Assembly: GCF_016127315.1 (NCBI RefSeq)
Contig: NZ_CP065997.1
Span: 5,704,001-5,768,000, forward strand
From: Achromobacter deleyi
GTDB taxonomy: Bacteria > Pseudomonadota > Gammaproteobacteria > Burkholderiales > Burkholderiaceae_B
DNA length: 64,000 bases
Reading direction: 5' to 3'
How positions within the stretch are numbered: the stretch's first letter is position 1; every line of letters starts with the position of its first letter. Shown one piece after another: positions 34,943-43,656 of the stretch. The position numbers and the translations under genes are program-made. The notes under the pieces were generated by a model, which searched no databases, was not told the DNA's origin, and saw nothing but the letters and a program-made list of their open reading frames with translations.

Positions 34943-35848
34943 ATGTTCACCCTCACTGCGGTAGTAGAAGAACAACGCCAAACCGAAACGCCCCGCGCGT
35001 TCGTGTTCCCCGGCGGCGAAAGCCAGGTCACCGTGCCCGCCGCCTTGCAGGCCTGCGCCGACGCGGCCAGCGAATTCCGCATCCACGCCCTGCTGAAGTC
35101 GGCCGACGACGTCATGCAGTTGCTGCTGCTGACCGACGCCTTGCGCCGCCTGAACCCGGCCGCGCCCGTGCACCTGGACATGCCCTACGTGCCCTACGCC
35201 CGCCAGGACCGCGTCTGCAACTCCGGCGAGGCGCTGGGTGCGGCCGTGTTCTGCAAGCTGATCAACGACCAGCAATACACCACCGTCACCGTGGTCGAAC
35301 CGCACAGCGACGTCACCCCCGCCCTGCTGCAACGCGTCCGCGTGATCGACGCCGCCGCCTTCCTGAAGAACGCGCTGGCCAACCCCGCCTTCGCCAACGG
35401 CGTGACCCTGATGGCCCCCGACGCCGGCGCCCGCAAGCGCGTGCAGGCCCTGGCCAAAAAGCTCGGCGTGGCCGACGTGCGCTACGCCGAAAAGGTCCGC
35501 GACCCGCAAACCGGCCGCATCACCGAGACCCGCGTGCCCGACGACATCCCCGCGCAACCGGTGCTGGTGGTCGACGACATCTGCGACGGCGGCCGCACCT
35601 TCCTGGAACTGGCCAACGCCCTGCGCGACAAGACCCGCCAGCCCCTCTATCTGTACGTGACCCACGGTCTCTTCAGCAAAGGCCTGACCGAGTTGAACGC
35701 CCGCTACACCGGGATCTACACCGCCTATGACTGGACCGCCAGCGAAGGCGTCGGCGCGCCCATTCTGGTCAACGACGCCAACTCCCCCTTGCCCGCCAAC
35801 ACGATCAAAGCCGCCAGCGCCCCCGCGCTCGCCAACCCGGCCAACTGA
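34943..35848 (+). CDS. prs: Ribose-phosphate pyrophosphokinase of the NAD salvage operon
   Basis: This is a 301-residue PRPP synthetase-like protein with an N-terminal half (ALLKSADDVMQLLLLTDALRRL, PYVPYARQDRV) and the PRPP-binding loop VLVVDDICDGGRTF near residue 215. It is diverged from housekeeping Prs and of the type found beside nadV, where it supplies PRPP for nicotinamide phosphoribosyltransferase. ATG 34943 was chosen over an upstream start that lies inside the promoter. It precedes nadV by 22 bases. Confidence 0.9.
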   Translation: MFTLTAVVEEQRQTETPRAFVFPGGESQVTVPAALQACADAASEFRIHALLKSADDVMQLLLLTDALRRLNPAAPVHLDMPYVPYARQDRVCNSGEALGAAVFCKLINDQQYTTVTVVEPHSDVTPALLQRVRVIDAAAFLKNALANPAFANGVTLMAPDAGARKRVQALAKKLGVADVRYAEKVRDPQTGRITETRVPDDIPAQPVLVVDDICDGGRTFLELANALRDKTRQPLYLYVTHGLFSKGLTELNARYTGIYTAYDWTASEGVGAPILVNDANSPLPANTIKAASAPALANPAN

Positions 35849-35870
35849 ACCTCAAGCAGGAGTCCCCATC

Positions 35871-37595
35871 ATGAATGCCCCCGTCCCCACCACCAAGAAC
35901 GGCATCAACCCCTTGCTGCAAGCCGACTTCTACAAGACCGGCCACCCCTTCCAATATCCCAGGGGCACCAACAAGATCCTGGCCAACTTCACCCCGCGCT
36001 CGGCCCGGCTGGCGCCGGTGCTGCCCGAACTGTTCGACAACAAGATCGTCTGGTTCGGCCTGCAAGGCTTCATCAAGGAAATCCTGATCGACCTGTTCAA
36101 CCGCGAATTCTTCGGCAAGCCCGCCGGCGCCGCCGTGCGCCAGTACCAGCGCCGCGTCGACAATGCGCTCGGCAAGGGCGCGGTCACCGTCGATCACCTG
36201 CAAGCGCTGTACGAGCTGGGCTATCTGCCGCTGGAGATCCGTTCCCTGCCCGAAGGCGCCCGCGTCGACATCCGCGTGCCGCCCGTCACCTTCGTCAACA
36301 CCAAGCCGGAATTCGCCTGGCTGGTCACCTACATCGAAACGCTGTTCAGCTGCGAATCGTGGAAGCCGTCCACCGTGGCCACCATCGCCTTCGAATATCG
36401 CAAGCTCCTGACCTACTTCGCCCGCCTGACCGGCAGCCCGATGGACTTCGTCAACTGGCAAGGCCACGACTTCTCGATGCGCGGCATGTCGGGCCTGTAC
36501 GACGCCCGCAAGAGCGGCGCTGGCCACTTGCTGTCGTTCACCGGCACCGACACCATCCCGGCCATCGACTACCTGGAAGACATCTACGGCGCCGACTCCG
36601 ACCGCGAACTGGTCGGCGGCTCGGTGCCCGCCACCGAACACTCGGTCATGTGCCTGGGCAGCAAGGAAGGCGAAATCGAAACCATCCGCCGCCTGGTCAC
36701 GCAGGTCTATCCGGCCGGTATCGTGTCGGTGGTGTCGGACACCTGGGACTTCTGGCAAGTGGTCACCGACTTCGCCGCCGCATTGAAGTCGGAAATCCTG
36801 GCGCGCCAGCCTGATCCCTTCGGCAACGCCAAGGTCGTGTTCCGCCCCGACTCGGGCGACCCGGTGAAGATCCTGACCGGCTACTTCTGCACGGACGTGT
36901 CCAGCGTGGAAGACGCTCCGGCCCTGGCCGCCGCCCGCCGCGACGGATTCGAGGCCGTGCGAGATATCGCGACCGGCCGCTACTGGCGTCTGGACGACGA
37001 CGCCCGCCCCAGCCAGACGCTGCGCGAGGCCGAAGTCAACGGCGCGGTGCAATGCCTGTGGGACATCTTCGGCGGCGTGGTGACCGAGCGCGGCTACAAG
37101 CTGCTGGACCCGCACGTCGGCCTGATCTACGGCGATTCGATCACGCTGGCGCGTGGCCGCGACATCCTGGTGCGGTTGGAGAAAAAGGGCTTCGCGTCCG
37201 GCAACGTGGTCCTGGGCATCGGCTCCTACACCTACCAATACCTGACCCGCGACAGCTTCGGCTGGGCACTCAAGGCGACGTACGCCGAGGTCAATGGCGA
37301 ACCGCAGGAACTGGTTAAGGACCCGGTGACCGACTCGGGCGTGAAGCGTTCGGCCAAGGGGTTGCTGCGGGTGGATGAAACGGCGACGGGGTATGTGCTG
37401 CGCGACCAGCAGACGCAGGAACAGGCGGAAGGCGGGGCGTTGGTGCCGGTGTTTCGGGATGGGCAACTGCTGGTGGAACAGAGACTGGCGCAGATCCGGG
37501 AACGGTTGCAGGGGTCGTGGGTGTGCCCGGAACCGGGGAGCATTGACTGGATGAGAAATATGAAAAAAATGGAAAAAGTGGAAAAAATAGACTAA
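35871..37595 (+). CDS. nadV: Nicotinamide phosphoribosyltransferase NadV
   Basis: This 574-residue protein matches the bacterial NadV/human NAMPT family: LLQADFYKTGHPFQYP at the start, FSMRGMSGLYDARKSGAGHLLSFTGTDTI and VVSDTWDFWQVV in the middle. It also has VVFRPDSGDPVKILTG and LIYGDSITLARGRDIL later. It makes NMN from nicotinamide and PRPP. Family length is about 460-490, so this protein has a longer C-terminal part. Its last 14 residues (MRNMKKMEKVEKID) are lysine-rich and encoded by AT-rich DNA unlike the rest of the gene, right at the border of the lower-GC module that follows. The tail may have been acquired at that junction. Confidence 0.92.
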   Translation: MNAPVPTTKNGINPLLQADFYKTGHPFQYPRGTNKILANFTPRSARLAPVLPELFDNKIVWFGLQGFIKEILIDLFNREFFGKPAGAAVRQYQRRVDNALGKGAVTVDHLQALYELGYLPLEIRSLPEGARVDIRVPPVTFVNTKPEFAWLVTYIETLFSCESWKPSTVATIAFEYRKLLTYFARLTGSPMDFVNWQGHDFSMRGMSGLYDARKSGAGHLLSFTGTDTIPAIDYLEDIYGADSDRELVGGSVPATEHSVMCLGSKEGEIETIRRLVTQVYPAGIVSVVSDTWDFWQVVTDFAAALKSEILARQPDPFGNAKVVFRPDSGDPVKILTGYFCTDVSSVEDAPALAAARRDGFEAVRDIATGRYWRLDDDARPSQTLREAEVNGAVQCLWDIFGGVVTERGYKLLDPHVGLIYGDSITLARGRDILVRLEKKGFASGNVVLGIGSYTYQYLTRDSFGWALKATYAEVNGEPQELVKDPVTDSGVKRSAKGLLRVDETATGYVLRDQQTQEQAEGGALVPVFRDGQLLVEQRLAQIRERLQGSWVCPEPGSIDWMRNMKKMEKVEKID

Positions 37596-37633
37596 GCTAT
37601 GAACCAACTCGGATGTTCACCCATGAGGGTCGC

Positions 37634-38044
37634 ATGACCGCCACCGTATCGTCTCGCTCAGAAAGCAACCTGCTCACTTGCAGGGAAATCATGGCGCTCG
37701 GCCTGGACGAGGCTACAAGCCAGGCGTACCAAGAAGCGGTCGAACGCTATGAGCAGACCCATCCGACAAGCAATAGTCGTGACTTTCTTGAATATGCGTT
37801 TGATGTGCTTCGTGGCATCGCCTATCAAGAGGAAGAACGCTACGGCATCCACAAACTTGAGCTCGGCCGGCTCAGGGAAAGATTGATCTGGGTCGTCCGA
37901 CGCTTGTTGGGCGAGCGGCGCATTCGACTTCTTGCTCGAATCGCAACGGGCTCTCCCCCCACGTCCAGAAACAACACGACGCGCAGTAGCGCCACCACTC
38001 GACGGCAAATGGCCCCGGTCGCAGCACCGCCGCTATTCGCCTGA
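37634..38044 (+). CDS. Small helical protein, first gene of the RES toxin module
   Basis: I do not recognise this 136-residue protein. It has a helical, acidic N-terminal two-thirds (REIMALGLDEATSQAYQEAVERYEQ, LEYAFDVLRGIAYQEEERYGIHKLELGRLRERL), a basic patch and a Ser/Thr/Arg-rich tail. ATG 37634 has a GAGGG ribosome site 6 bases upstream; an ATG at 37613 would add seven residues. It lies 38 bases after nadV and 10 bases before the next gene, all on one strand. GC content is visibly lower than in nadV. It is probably part of the toxin-antitoxin-like unit, as a third component or antitoxin partner. Confidence 0.6.
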   Translation: MTATVSSRSESNLLTCREIMALGLDEATSQAYQEAVERYEQTHPTSNSRDFLEYAFDVLRGIAYQEEERYGIHKLELGRLRERLIWVVRRLLGERRIRLLARIATGSPPTSRNNTTRSSATTRRQMAPVAAPPLFA

Positions 38045-38054
38045 GGAGGTAACC

Positions 38055-38711
38055 ATGGGACTGGTCTCACTTAAGTACCAAGCAACCCCCAAAGATGTCC
38101 GGGCGATTGTCAATGGAAGCTATCCAGGCGATCCCCACGCAGTGATCAAAAGCATGGCGTCCACGCTGGCCAAGGAGCTCTCCCCGCTCCAGAAACCTGG
38201 CCGCACGGACGACCTGCTGAACATCCTTGTGCGACAGCTCGAAGATTGGTTGGTATGTGACGCAAATGTAGCGCTGCCCGAAGAAAAGGCGGCCGCTCTG
38301 CCAGTTACCATGTGGTCTCCCGCCGAGGTGGTTGCGAAGCAAAAGCTGAGCGCGTTGACGACCCTGTATCGATACGACAAGGCCGGCAAGCTCTATTGCG
38401 TGAAGCCGTCAGCGAAACAGAACGGGCGCATGTTCCCGGCCTGGCAGTTCGTTGATCCGGTTCCCAGCCTTTTGCCGCACGTCATCACCGAGTTGCGTGG
38501 AGTGTTGCAGTTCGAGCTTCATGCTTTTTTCGTTACCCAGCAAGACGACCTCAACGAACTGTCGCCCGCGGAAATGTTGGCGGGCCTGCCGTTTGAAAAT
38601 CGAGGCGCAGCATCGCCCGCACAGGCGCGACTGCTTTCGCTGTCGACGGCAGAACGGTTGCAGCGGGTTCTGGCGCTTGCAAGGTATGCAGGAAGGGGCA
38701 TGACTGATTGA
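38055..38711 (+). CDS. Putative antitoxin paired with the RES toxin
   Basis: This 218-residue protein starts 10 bases after the previous gene behind an excellent GAGGAGGT ribosome site. The C-terminal segment (about residues 150-215: LHAFFVTQQDDLNELSPAEMLAGLPF, then LLSLSTAERLQRVLALARYAG) is arranged like the toxin-binding domain of Xre/MbcA/ParS antitoxins, with L-x-(E/G)-x-(S/T)-P-x-(E/D)-M-L-x-G. The N-terminal part does not look like the usual Xre helix-turn-helix. It ends 13 bases before the RES gene. Gene order antitoxin then RES toxin is the common one. The assignment rests on position and this weak domain match. Confidence 0.65.
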   Translation: MGLVSLKYQATPKDVRAIVNGSYPGDPHAVIKSMASTLAKELSPLQKPGRTDDLLNILVRQLEDWLVCDANVALPEEKAAALPVTMWSPAEVVAKQKLSALTTLYRYDKAGKLYCVKPSAKQNGRMFPAWQFVDPVPSLLPHVITELRGVLQFELHAFFVTQQDDLNELSPAEMLAGLPFENRGAASPAQARLLSLSTAERLQRVLALARYAGRGMTD

Positions 38712-38724
38712 AATCGGTCGTGGT

Positions 38725-39444
38725 ATGCCATTCGATGAACAAGCGCGTTACGAGCCGCCGTCTCACCTACAGGCACTAGTTCCCAGTACCGCCGCCCTGC
38801 TGGCCGCGCTGACCCATTCCGTCGAGCGGCTGGCGGCGGGCACCGTTCTATACCGCACGGCCGGCGACGCAAAATACCTGCTGCCGGAAGTCCTGATCAA
38901 TCCCTATCGGTTCGGCCCACCGATGGCGTTGCGTCAGGAAGATGAACCGCTGCCCTACGCTTGGCTCTACCTCGCTCGGGACCTCTCCACCGCTCTCTGG
39001 GAAGGCCAACTCGTCCGACACGACGCCACGCGCGCGGGGCATTTCTATATACATCCATCGGCGGTTGAAACCGGTGTCATCGGCACCCTGGCCTTCGGCC
39101 GTGATCTCCGCCTTTGGAACCTGTCGGGTGAAGCGTGTGCCAAGCTTGGCATTCACGACACGATTTCATCGAGCGACTACGAAGCGTGCCATTGGATCGG
39201 GCATCGTCTTCGCGAAGCCATGATGAGCCGTGAACCGGATGCAATACCCGATGGTTTCTGCTATCCCTCCAGACGGATGCGAGGGCATCAGGCGATCGCC
39301 ATCCGAAGCGACATTCTGTCCGACCTCAAGGCAGGCGCAACGATCACGCACGAGCCGTTCGGGCAGAGCGCCGCCTATGAAGCCTTGCGCGCCGATGCAC
39401 TGTACGCACCCGCGCCAAGCGCAACGCGGCCCATGCCACGGTAG
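38725..39444 (+). CDS. RES-domain toxin (NAD-targeting)
   Basis: This 239-residue protein has a RES domain with the three name-giving residues in order. Arg44 is in TVLYRTAG, with NPYRFGPP (Arg62) after it. Glu93 is in YLARDLSTALWEGQL, and Ser182 is in GFCYPSRRMRG. Characterised RES toxins act on NAD: MbcT phosphorolyses NAD+, Res depletes it, and ParT ADP-ribosylates PRPP synthetase. The gene lies directly downstream of prs and nadV, whose products make PRPP and NMN, and behind a likely antitoxin. No good ribosome site precedes 38725, so its translation may depend on coupling to the antitoxin gene. A 17-bp perfect hairpin follows at 39484. Confidence 0.85.
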   Translation: MPFDEQARYEPPSHLQALVPSTAALLAALTHSVERLAAGTVLYRTAGDAKYLLPEVLINPYRFGPPMALRQEDEPLPYAWLYLARDLSTALWEGQLVRHDATRAGHFYIHPSAVETGVIGTLAFGRDLRLWNLSGEACAKLGIHDTISSSDYEACHWIGHRLREAMMSREPDAIPDGFCYPSRRMRGHQAIAIRSDILSDLKAGATITHEPFGQSAAYEALRADALYAPAPSATRPMPR

Positions 39445-39483
39445 AGTCCGAGGGCGGGAAAGTAAACCCGTTCTTTGGGCAAC

Positions 39484-39523
39484 GTTCCGTCCTGGCAGGC
39501 GTGCAGGCCTGCCAGGACGGAAC
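39484..39523. terminator. Perfect 17-bp hairpin after the RES gene
   Basis: The arms GTTCCGTCCTGGCAGGC / GCCTGCCAGGACGGAAC enclose a GTGCAG loop between the RES stop and the convergent LysR stop. No T-tract follows on either strand. It is longer and more perfect than other hairpins of the window. Confidence 0.6.
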
Positions 39524-39562
39524 TGCCTCAATAGCCACGGATCGTTGTAACGCCGCCCCGCC

Positions 39563-40528
39563 CTACTCCCCGCCCTGCCGCAACGCCGGCGGCACATGCG
39601 GCAGGAACGCCCCCGCCACCTCGAACGCGCATTCTTCCCGCGCGATATCGATCACCCGCGACACCACCGGATTGACGATGCTCTTCTTGTGCACCGCGTA
39701 GTAGTTGATCGTCGGCAGATCCGGCTGGACATCCAGCTGGCACAGCGCCCCGCGCTCGACCAGCGGCGCGAAATACGCTCCCGGCAGGTAGCTGATGCCC
39801 AGCCCCAGCATGGTCAGTTGCGCCATCATGCCCAGGCTGTTGCAGGTCAGCACCCGCTTGACCGACAGGCCCTGCTCGGCGAACCAGGCATCGTACAGAT
39901 GCGACAGCGCCGAATTGGTCGGTTGCGAGATCACCGGATACGGCGCCAGGTCCTGCGGCGCCAACCGAGCCGAGAAATCGATGTCCAGCGACGGGCTGGC
40001 CATCCAGACGTTGGTCACCGCGCCCAGGTGGACGCAGTCGTACTGGTAGCTCCAGAACGGCCCCGGCATGATGGCCAGGTCCAGCTGGTCCTGCTCCAGC
40101 CGTTCATACAGCGTGATGCCGCCGTCGATCTCCGGCATCAGCTGCACCTTGGGATAGCGCAGGCTGATCTGGCTGACCAGCCGCGCCAGCCAGGTCATGC
40201 CGACCAGCTCGGTCACGCCCAGCCGCACCACGCCCTCGAAGCTGGCCGGGTCGGCCATGTTCTGCACGATGCGGCTGTTCAGGTCCAGCATCTCGCGCGC
40301 CAGTTCGAACAGCTTGCGGCCCTGGGCCGTCATCACCAGCTTCTTGGCGCGGCGCTCGAACAGCGGCGCGCCGGCGAAGGCTTCAAGTTCCCCTACCCGC
40401 TTGGCGACCGCCGACTGGGTGGTGTGCAGCTTGCGCGAGGACGCGCTGAAGCTGCCCAGTTGCGAGCTCCAGTAGAACGCCTCCAGCTGTTTGAGGGTGT
40501 ACATCGCGGCGGTGGACGTGAAATGCAT
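39563..40528 (-). CDS. LysR-family transcriptional regulator
   Basis: This is a 321-residue LysR regulator with N-terminal winged helix TLKQLEAFYWSSQLGSFSASSRKLHTTQSAVAKRVGELEAFAGAPLFERRAKKLVMTAQG and the usual effector domain. The start at 40528 has a GAGGG ribosome site 6 bases upstream; an internal ATG at 40504 is the other option. It is the last gene of the minus-strand group that encodes an amino-acid importer, an aminotransferase and an aldolase-like enzyme, and may regulate them. The inverted repeat at 45672-45693 upstream of that operon is a possible site. Confidence 0.92.
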   Translation of the reverse strand: MHFTSTAAMYTLKQLEAFYWSSQLGSFSASSRKLHTTQSAVAKRVGELEAFAGAPLFERRAKKLVMTAQGRKLFELAREMLDLNSRIVQNMADPASFEGVVRLGVTELVGMTWLARLVSQISLRYPKVQLMPEIDGGITLYERLEQDQLDLAIMPGPFWSYQYDCVHLGAVTNVWMASPSLDIDFSARLAPQDLAPYPVISQPTNSALSHLYDAWFAEQGLSVKRVLTCNSLGMMAQLTMLGLGISYLPGAYFAPLVERGALCQLDVQPDLPTINYYAVHKKSIVNPVVSRVIDIAREECAFEVAGAFLPHVPPALRQGGE

Positions 40529-40577
40529 GAAGAACCCTCACATTATCGTCGACAGCAGCGCGGCTGCGCGCCCCGCC

Positions 40578-41312
40578 CTACCCTCGCGGATGCAAGATAT
40601 CCGCCAGAAACCGCTGCGCCCGCGGATGCCGCGGCGCGCTGAAGAAGCGCTCCGGCGTATCCACTTCCAGGATCTCGCCCGCATCCATGAACACCACCCG
40701 GTCGCACACGTCCCGCGCGAACCCCATCTCGTGCGTCACGCAGACCATGGTCATGCCGTCCTTGGCCAGGCCCTTCATCACCTGCAGCACCTCGCCCACC
40801 ATCTCCGGGTCGAGCGCGCTGGTGGGCTCGTCGAACAGCATCACCGGCGGTTGCAGCGCCAGCGCGCGGGCGATCGCCACGCGCTGCTGCTGGCCGCCCG
40901 ACAGCGAGCCGGGATAGGCGTCGATCTTGTGCTCCAGCCCCACCCGCGCCAGCAGCTGGCGCGCCAGCTCGGTGGCCTGCTTGCGCGGCTGCTTGCGGAT
41001 GTTGACCGGCGCGAACACCACATTGTCCAGCACGCTCATGTGCGGAAACAGGTTGAACTGCTGGAACACGAAACCGATCTTCTGGCGCAGCGCGTTCAGG
41101 TTGACGCCCTTGCCGTAGATGTCGGCGTCGTCGATCAGGATGCGGCCCTTCTCGATCGGTTCCAACCGGTTGATGGTGCGGATCATGGTGGACTTGCCCG
41201 AGCCCGACGGCCCGCACACCACCAGCACCTCGCCGCGCTCCACCGACAGGTCCACGTCCTTCAGGACGTGGTGCTCGCCGTACCATTTATTGACTTTCTC
41301 AAGCTTGATCAT
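40578..41312 (-). CDS. Polar amino-acid ABC importer, ATPase (GlnQ-like)
   Basis: This is a 244-residue ABC ATPase of the polar-amino-acid importer class (GlnQ/GltL). It has Walker [10 protein letters not shown], signature [15 protein letters not shown] and Walker [21 protein letters not shown], then the switch histidine in [11 protein letters not shown]. It starts 62 bases after the second permease gene. With the two permeases and the binding protein it forms a complete type I importer. Confidence 0.95.
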   Translation of the reverse strand: MIKLEKVNKWYGEHHVLKDVDLSVERGEVLVVCGPSGSGKSTMIRTINRLEPIEKGRILIDDADIYGKGVNLNALRQKIGFVFQQFNLFPHMSVLDNVVFAPVNIRKQPRKQATELARQLLARVGLEHKIDAYPGSLSGGQQQRVAIARALALQPPVMLFDEPTSALDPEMVGEVLQVMKGLAKDGMTMVCVTHEMGFARDVCDRVVFMDAGEILEVDTPERFFSAPRHPRAQRFLADILHPRG

Positions 41313-41374
41313 GATGAATTCCGATAAGCGCCGGCTCAGGGCCTGTTCGCGCTAAAAGGGGCCTCGCACGGGCC

Positions 41375-42064
41375 CTAGGCCATGGCGCGCTGGCGGCGGA
41401 TGCGCAGGTCCAGCCAGGACAGGCCGCGGCTCAGGCTGAAGCACACCAGGAAATAGATGATGGCCAGGATGCCGAACACCTGCAGCGGCTTGGTCAGCAC
41501 CAGGTTGTTGACCTGGTTGGCGGCAAACGTCAGTTCGTTCACGCTGATCACATACCCCAGCGAGGTCTCCTTGATGGTCGAGACGAACTGGCTGGTCATG
41601 CTGGGCAGCACGTTGAACAGCGCCTGCGGCAGCACCACCCGGCGCATCGTGGTCCAGTAGCCCACGCCCAGCGAACGCGAGGCCTCGATCTGGCCGCGCG
41701 GCACCGCCTCGATGCCCGAGCGGATCACCTCCGACAGATACGCGCTCTCGTACACCACCAGCGCCGCGATCAGCGTCCAGAAGCCGCTGATCACCTGCCC
41801 CGTCAGCTTCGGAATGACGAAATAGGCCCAGAAGATCAGCATCAGCAGCGGCATGCCGCGCACCACGTTGACCAGCGTCTTGCTGGCCACGCGCAGCCAG
41901 CCAAACGGACTGACCCGCGCCAGCGCGATGGCCAGCGCCAGCGGCAGCGACAACGCCAGGCCGCACAACGCCAGGATCAGCGTCAGCGCCAGGCCGCCCA
42001 GCGGCCCATTGGGGTATTGGCCAACCAGCAGCGTCGGCCAGTATTGCGACAGGAGATCAAGCAC
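41375..42064 (-). CDS. Polar amino-acid ABC importer, permease 2
   Basis: This is a 229-residue HisMQ-type permease with five to six helices and the ATPase-coupling EAA loop (YLSEVIRSGIEAVPRGQIEASRSLG). It starts with GTG at 42064 and overlaps permease 1 by 8 bases, so translation is coupled. It is closest in plan to GltK, the second permease of glutamate/aspartate importers. Confidence 0.94.
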   Translation of the reverse strand: MLDLLSQYWPTLLVGQYPNGPLGGLALTLILALCGLALSLPLALAIALARVSPFGWLRVASKTLVNVVRGMPLLMLIFWAYFVIPKLTGQVISGFWTLIAALVVYESAYLSEVIRSGIEAVPRGQIEASRSLGVGYWTTMRRVVLPQALFNVLPSMTSQFVSTIKETSLGYVISVNELTFAANQVNNLVLTKPLQVFGILAIIYFLVCFSLSRGLSWLDLRIRRQRAMA

Positions 42065-42746
42065 CGTGGCCTCCCCGGTTCAGGCGGTAGCGCGCATAGA
42101 TGCGCGATCCGATCAGCATGATCAGGAAGGATCCCAGCAGATACATGAGGGTCGCCGCGCCAAACGTGGCGAACGTGCGGTAGGTCTCGTTCTCGATCTC
42201 GCGCGCCTGGTAGGTCAGCTCCATCACGCCGATGGCCATGGCCACGCTGGTGTTCTTGAACAGCAGCAAGGCGCGCCCCACCAGCGGCGGAATGGAAATC
42301 CGTACCGCCTGCGGCACGATCACGAAGCGCATGCATTGCAGATAGCTGGCGCCCAGCGCCCGGGCCGCCTCGAACTGCGTGCCGGGAATGGCGCGCAGCC
42401 CGCTGCGGATGTCCTCGGCGATATAGGCGGCCGACCCCAGCGCCAGCGCGATCGCCGCCAGCGACATCTCGGCGTTGTGCTGGTACAGCCACATCCGGAA
42501 CCCCTCCGGCAGCAGCTCGGGCATGCCGAAGTACCAGAACAGCACCTGCACCAGCAGCGGCACGTTGCGGTGGTATTCCACATAGGCGTCGACCAGCCAG
42601 CGGCACGGCGCCAGGTTGGTGGCGCGCACCACGACCAGCGTCACCGCGATCGTGAACGCCATCACCCAGGACACCAGGAACAGCTGCAGCGTCACCCCCA
42701 TGCCGCTGAGCAGCAGCTGGTATTGCGAAGCGTCAAGTAAGCTCAT
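42057..42746 (-). CDS. Polar amino-acid ABC importer, permease 1
   Basis: This is a 229-residue HisMQ-type permease beginning MSLLDASQYQLLLSGMGVTLQLF with the EAA loop YIAEDIRSGLRAIPGTQFEAARALG. The start at 42746 gives the family's normal length; the longer frame is a shadow of the binding-protein gene. It lies 17 bases after the binding-protein gene and overlaps permease 2. It is GltJ-like. Confidence 0.94.
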   Translation of the reverse strand: MSLLDASQYQLLLSGMGVTLQLFLVSWVMAFTIAVTLVVVRATNLAPCRWLVDAYVEYHRNVPLLVQVLFWYFGMPELLPEGFRMWLYQHNAEMSLAAIALALGSAAYIAEDIRSGLRAIPGTQFEAARALGASYLQCMRFVIVPQAVRISIPPLVGRALLLFKNTSVAMAIGVMELTYQAREIENETYRTFATFGAATLMYLLGSFLIMLIGSRIYARYRLNRGGHGA

Positions 42747-42763
42747 TGCACGGGCACCGGCGC

Positions 42764-43585
42764 TCAGCCCGCGATGGGGCCGATCTTGAAACCGCGTTCG
42801 AGCTTGTACGGCGTCTGCGCGCCGAACCACTTGTCGAACAGCTGCGCGGCCACGCCCGAGCTTTCCGCCTCGTCCAGCGCCTGGTTCACCACCGTCAGCA
42901 TGCCCGGCTCCGACTTGCGCACGCCCAGGCCCCACGGCTCGTCGAACACCGACTTGGCGATCACGCTGACCGGCGCCGTCGGCGGGCTCTGCAGCACCAG
43001 GCGCACCAGCACCAGTTCCGACGCGAACTGCGCGTCCACCTTCTTCTGCTGCAGGGCCAGATACGTTGCCGAGCTGTCGCCGTAACCGATCACCTGCGAC
43101 TTATCGAGAATGCGCTTGATCTCGCGCTCCGAACTGGAACCCTTGGTCGCGCCGACGCGGCGGCCGTTCAGCGACTCGATCGTGTCCAGCCCCGAATCCT
43201 TGCGCACCAGCAGCTTCTGCGGGCTGACGTAGTACGCGTGGCTGAAAGCGATCTGCTCGGCGCGGTCCGGCGAATAGCCCAGGTTCGCCGCCAGGATATC
43301 GACGCGCCCCTCGTTCAGCTCCGGCACGCGCGCCGCCACCGACAGCAGCTTGTAGCTGACCTTCACGCCCAGCTTGTCGGCCACCAGCTTGCACATGTCG
43401 ACGTCATAGCCCACCAGCTGGCGCGTCGCCGCGTCCTGGAAGCTGAACGGCTGCGACGTGCCCAGCGTGCCGCAGATCAATTCGCCGCGGGCCTTGATGT
43501 CCGCGACCTGGTCGGCATGGGCGCCCGCGCCCAGCGACAGCGCGGCCAGGCCCAGGCAGACGGCCAGGAAAGATTGGCGTTTCAT
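42764..43585 (-). CDS. Polar amino-acid ABC importer, periplasmic binding protein
   Basis: This is a 273-residue binding protein of family 3 (SBP_bac_3). It has a signal peptide ending AHA (about residue 24), then the core GELICGTLGTSQPFSFQDAATRQLVGYDVDMCKLVADKLGVK. The ligand-binding features of glutamate/aspartate-type proteins are recognisable (SHAYYVSPQKLLVRKD, GATKGSSSE). The gene lies downstream of an intrinsic terminator (43626-43649) that separates it from the aminotransferase gene. It probably binds the amino acid that the enzymes of this operon degrade. Confidence 0.94.
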   Translation of the reverse strand: MKRQSFLAVCLGLAALSLGAGAHADQVADIKARGELICGTLGTSQPFSFQDAATRQLVGYDVDMCKLVADKLGVKVSYKLLSVAARVPELNEGRVDILAANLGYSPDRAEQIAFSHAYYVSPQKLLVRKDSGLDTIESLNGRRVGATKGSSSEREIKRILDKSQVIGYGDSSATYLALQQKKVDAQFASELVLVRLVLQSPPTAPVSVIAKSVFDEPWGLGVRKSEPGMLTVVNQALDEAESSGVAAQLFDKWFGAQTPYKLERGFKIGPIAG

Positions 43586-43625
43586 GGTGATTCCCCTTGT
43601 GTTGTGGTTTGAACAAAAAACAGAA

Positions 43626-43649
43626 CCGGCCCGCTCGTTGGCGGGCCGG
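43626..43649 (-). terminator. Intrinsic terminator/attenuator inside the operon
   Basis: On the minus strand a perfect 9-bp stem CCGGCCCGC / GCGGGCCGG is followed by TTCTGTTTTTTG. This is a textbook intrinsic terminator. It lies between the aminotransferase and the importer genes, so it may set their relative expression. Confidence 0.75.
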
Positions 43650-43656
43650 GGAACAA

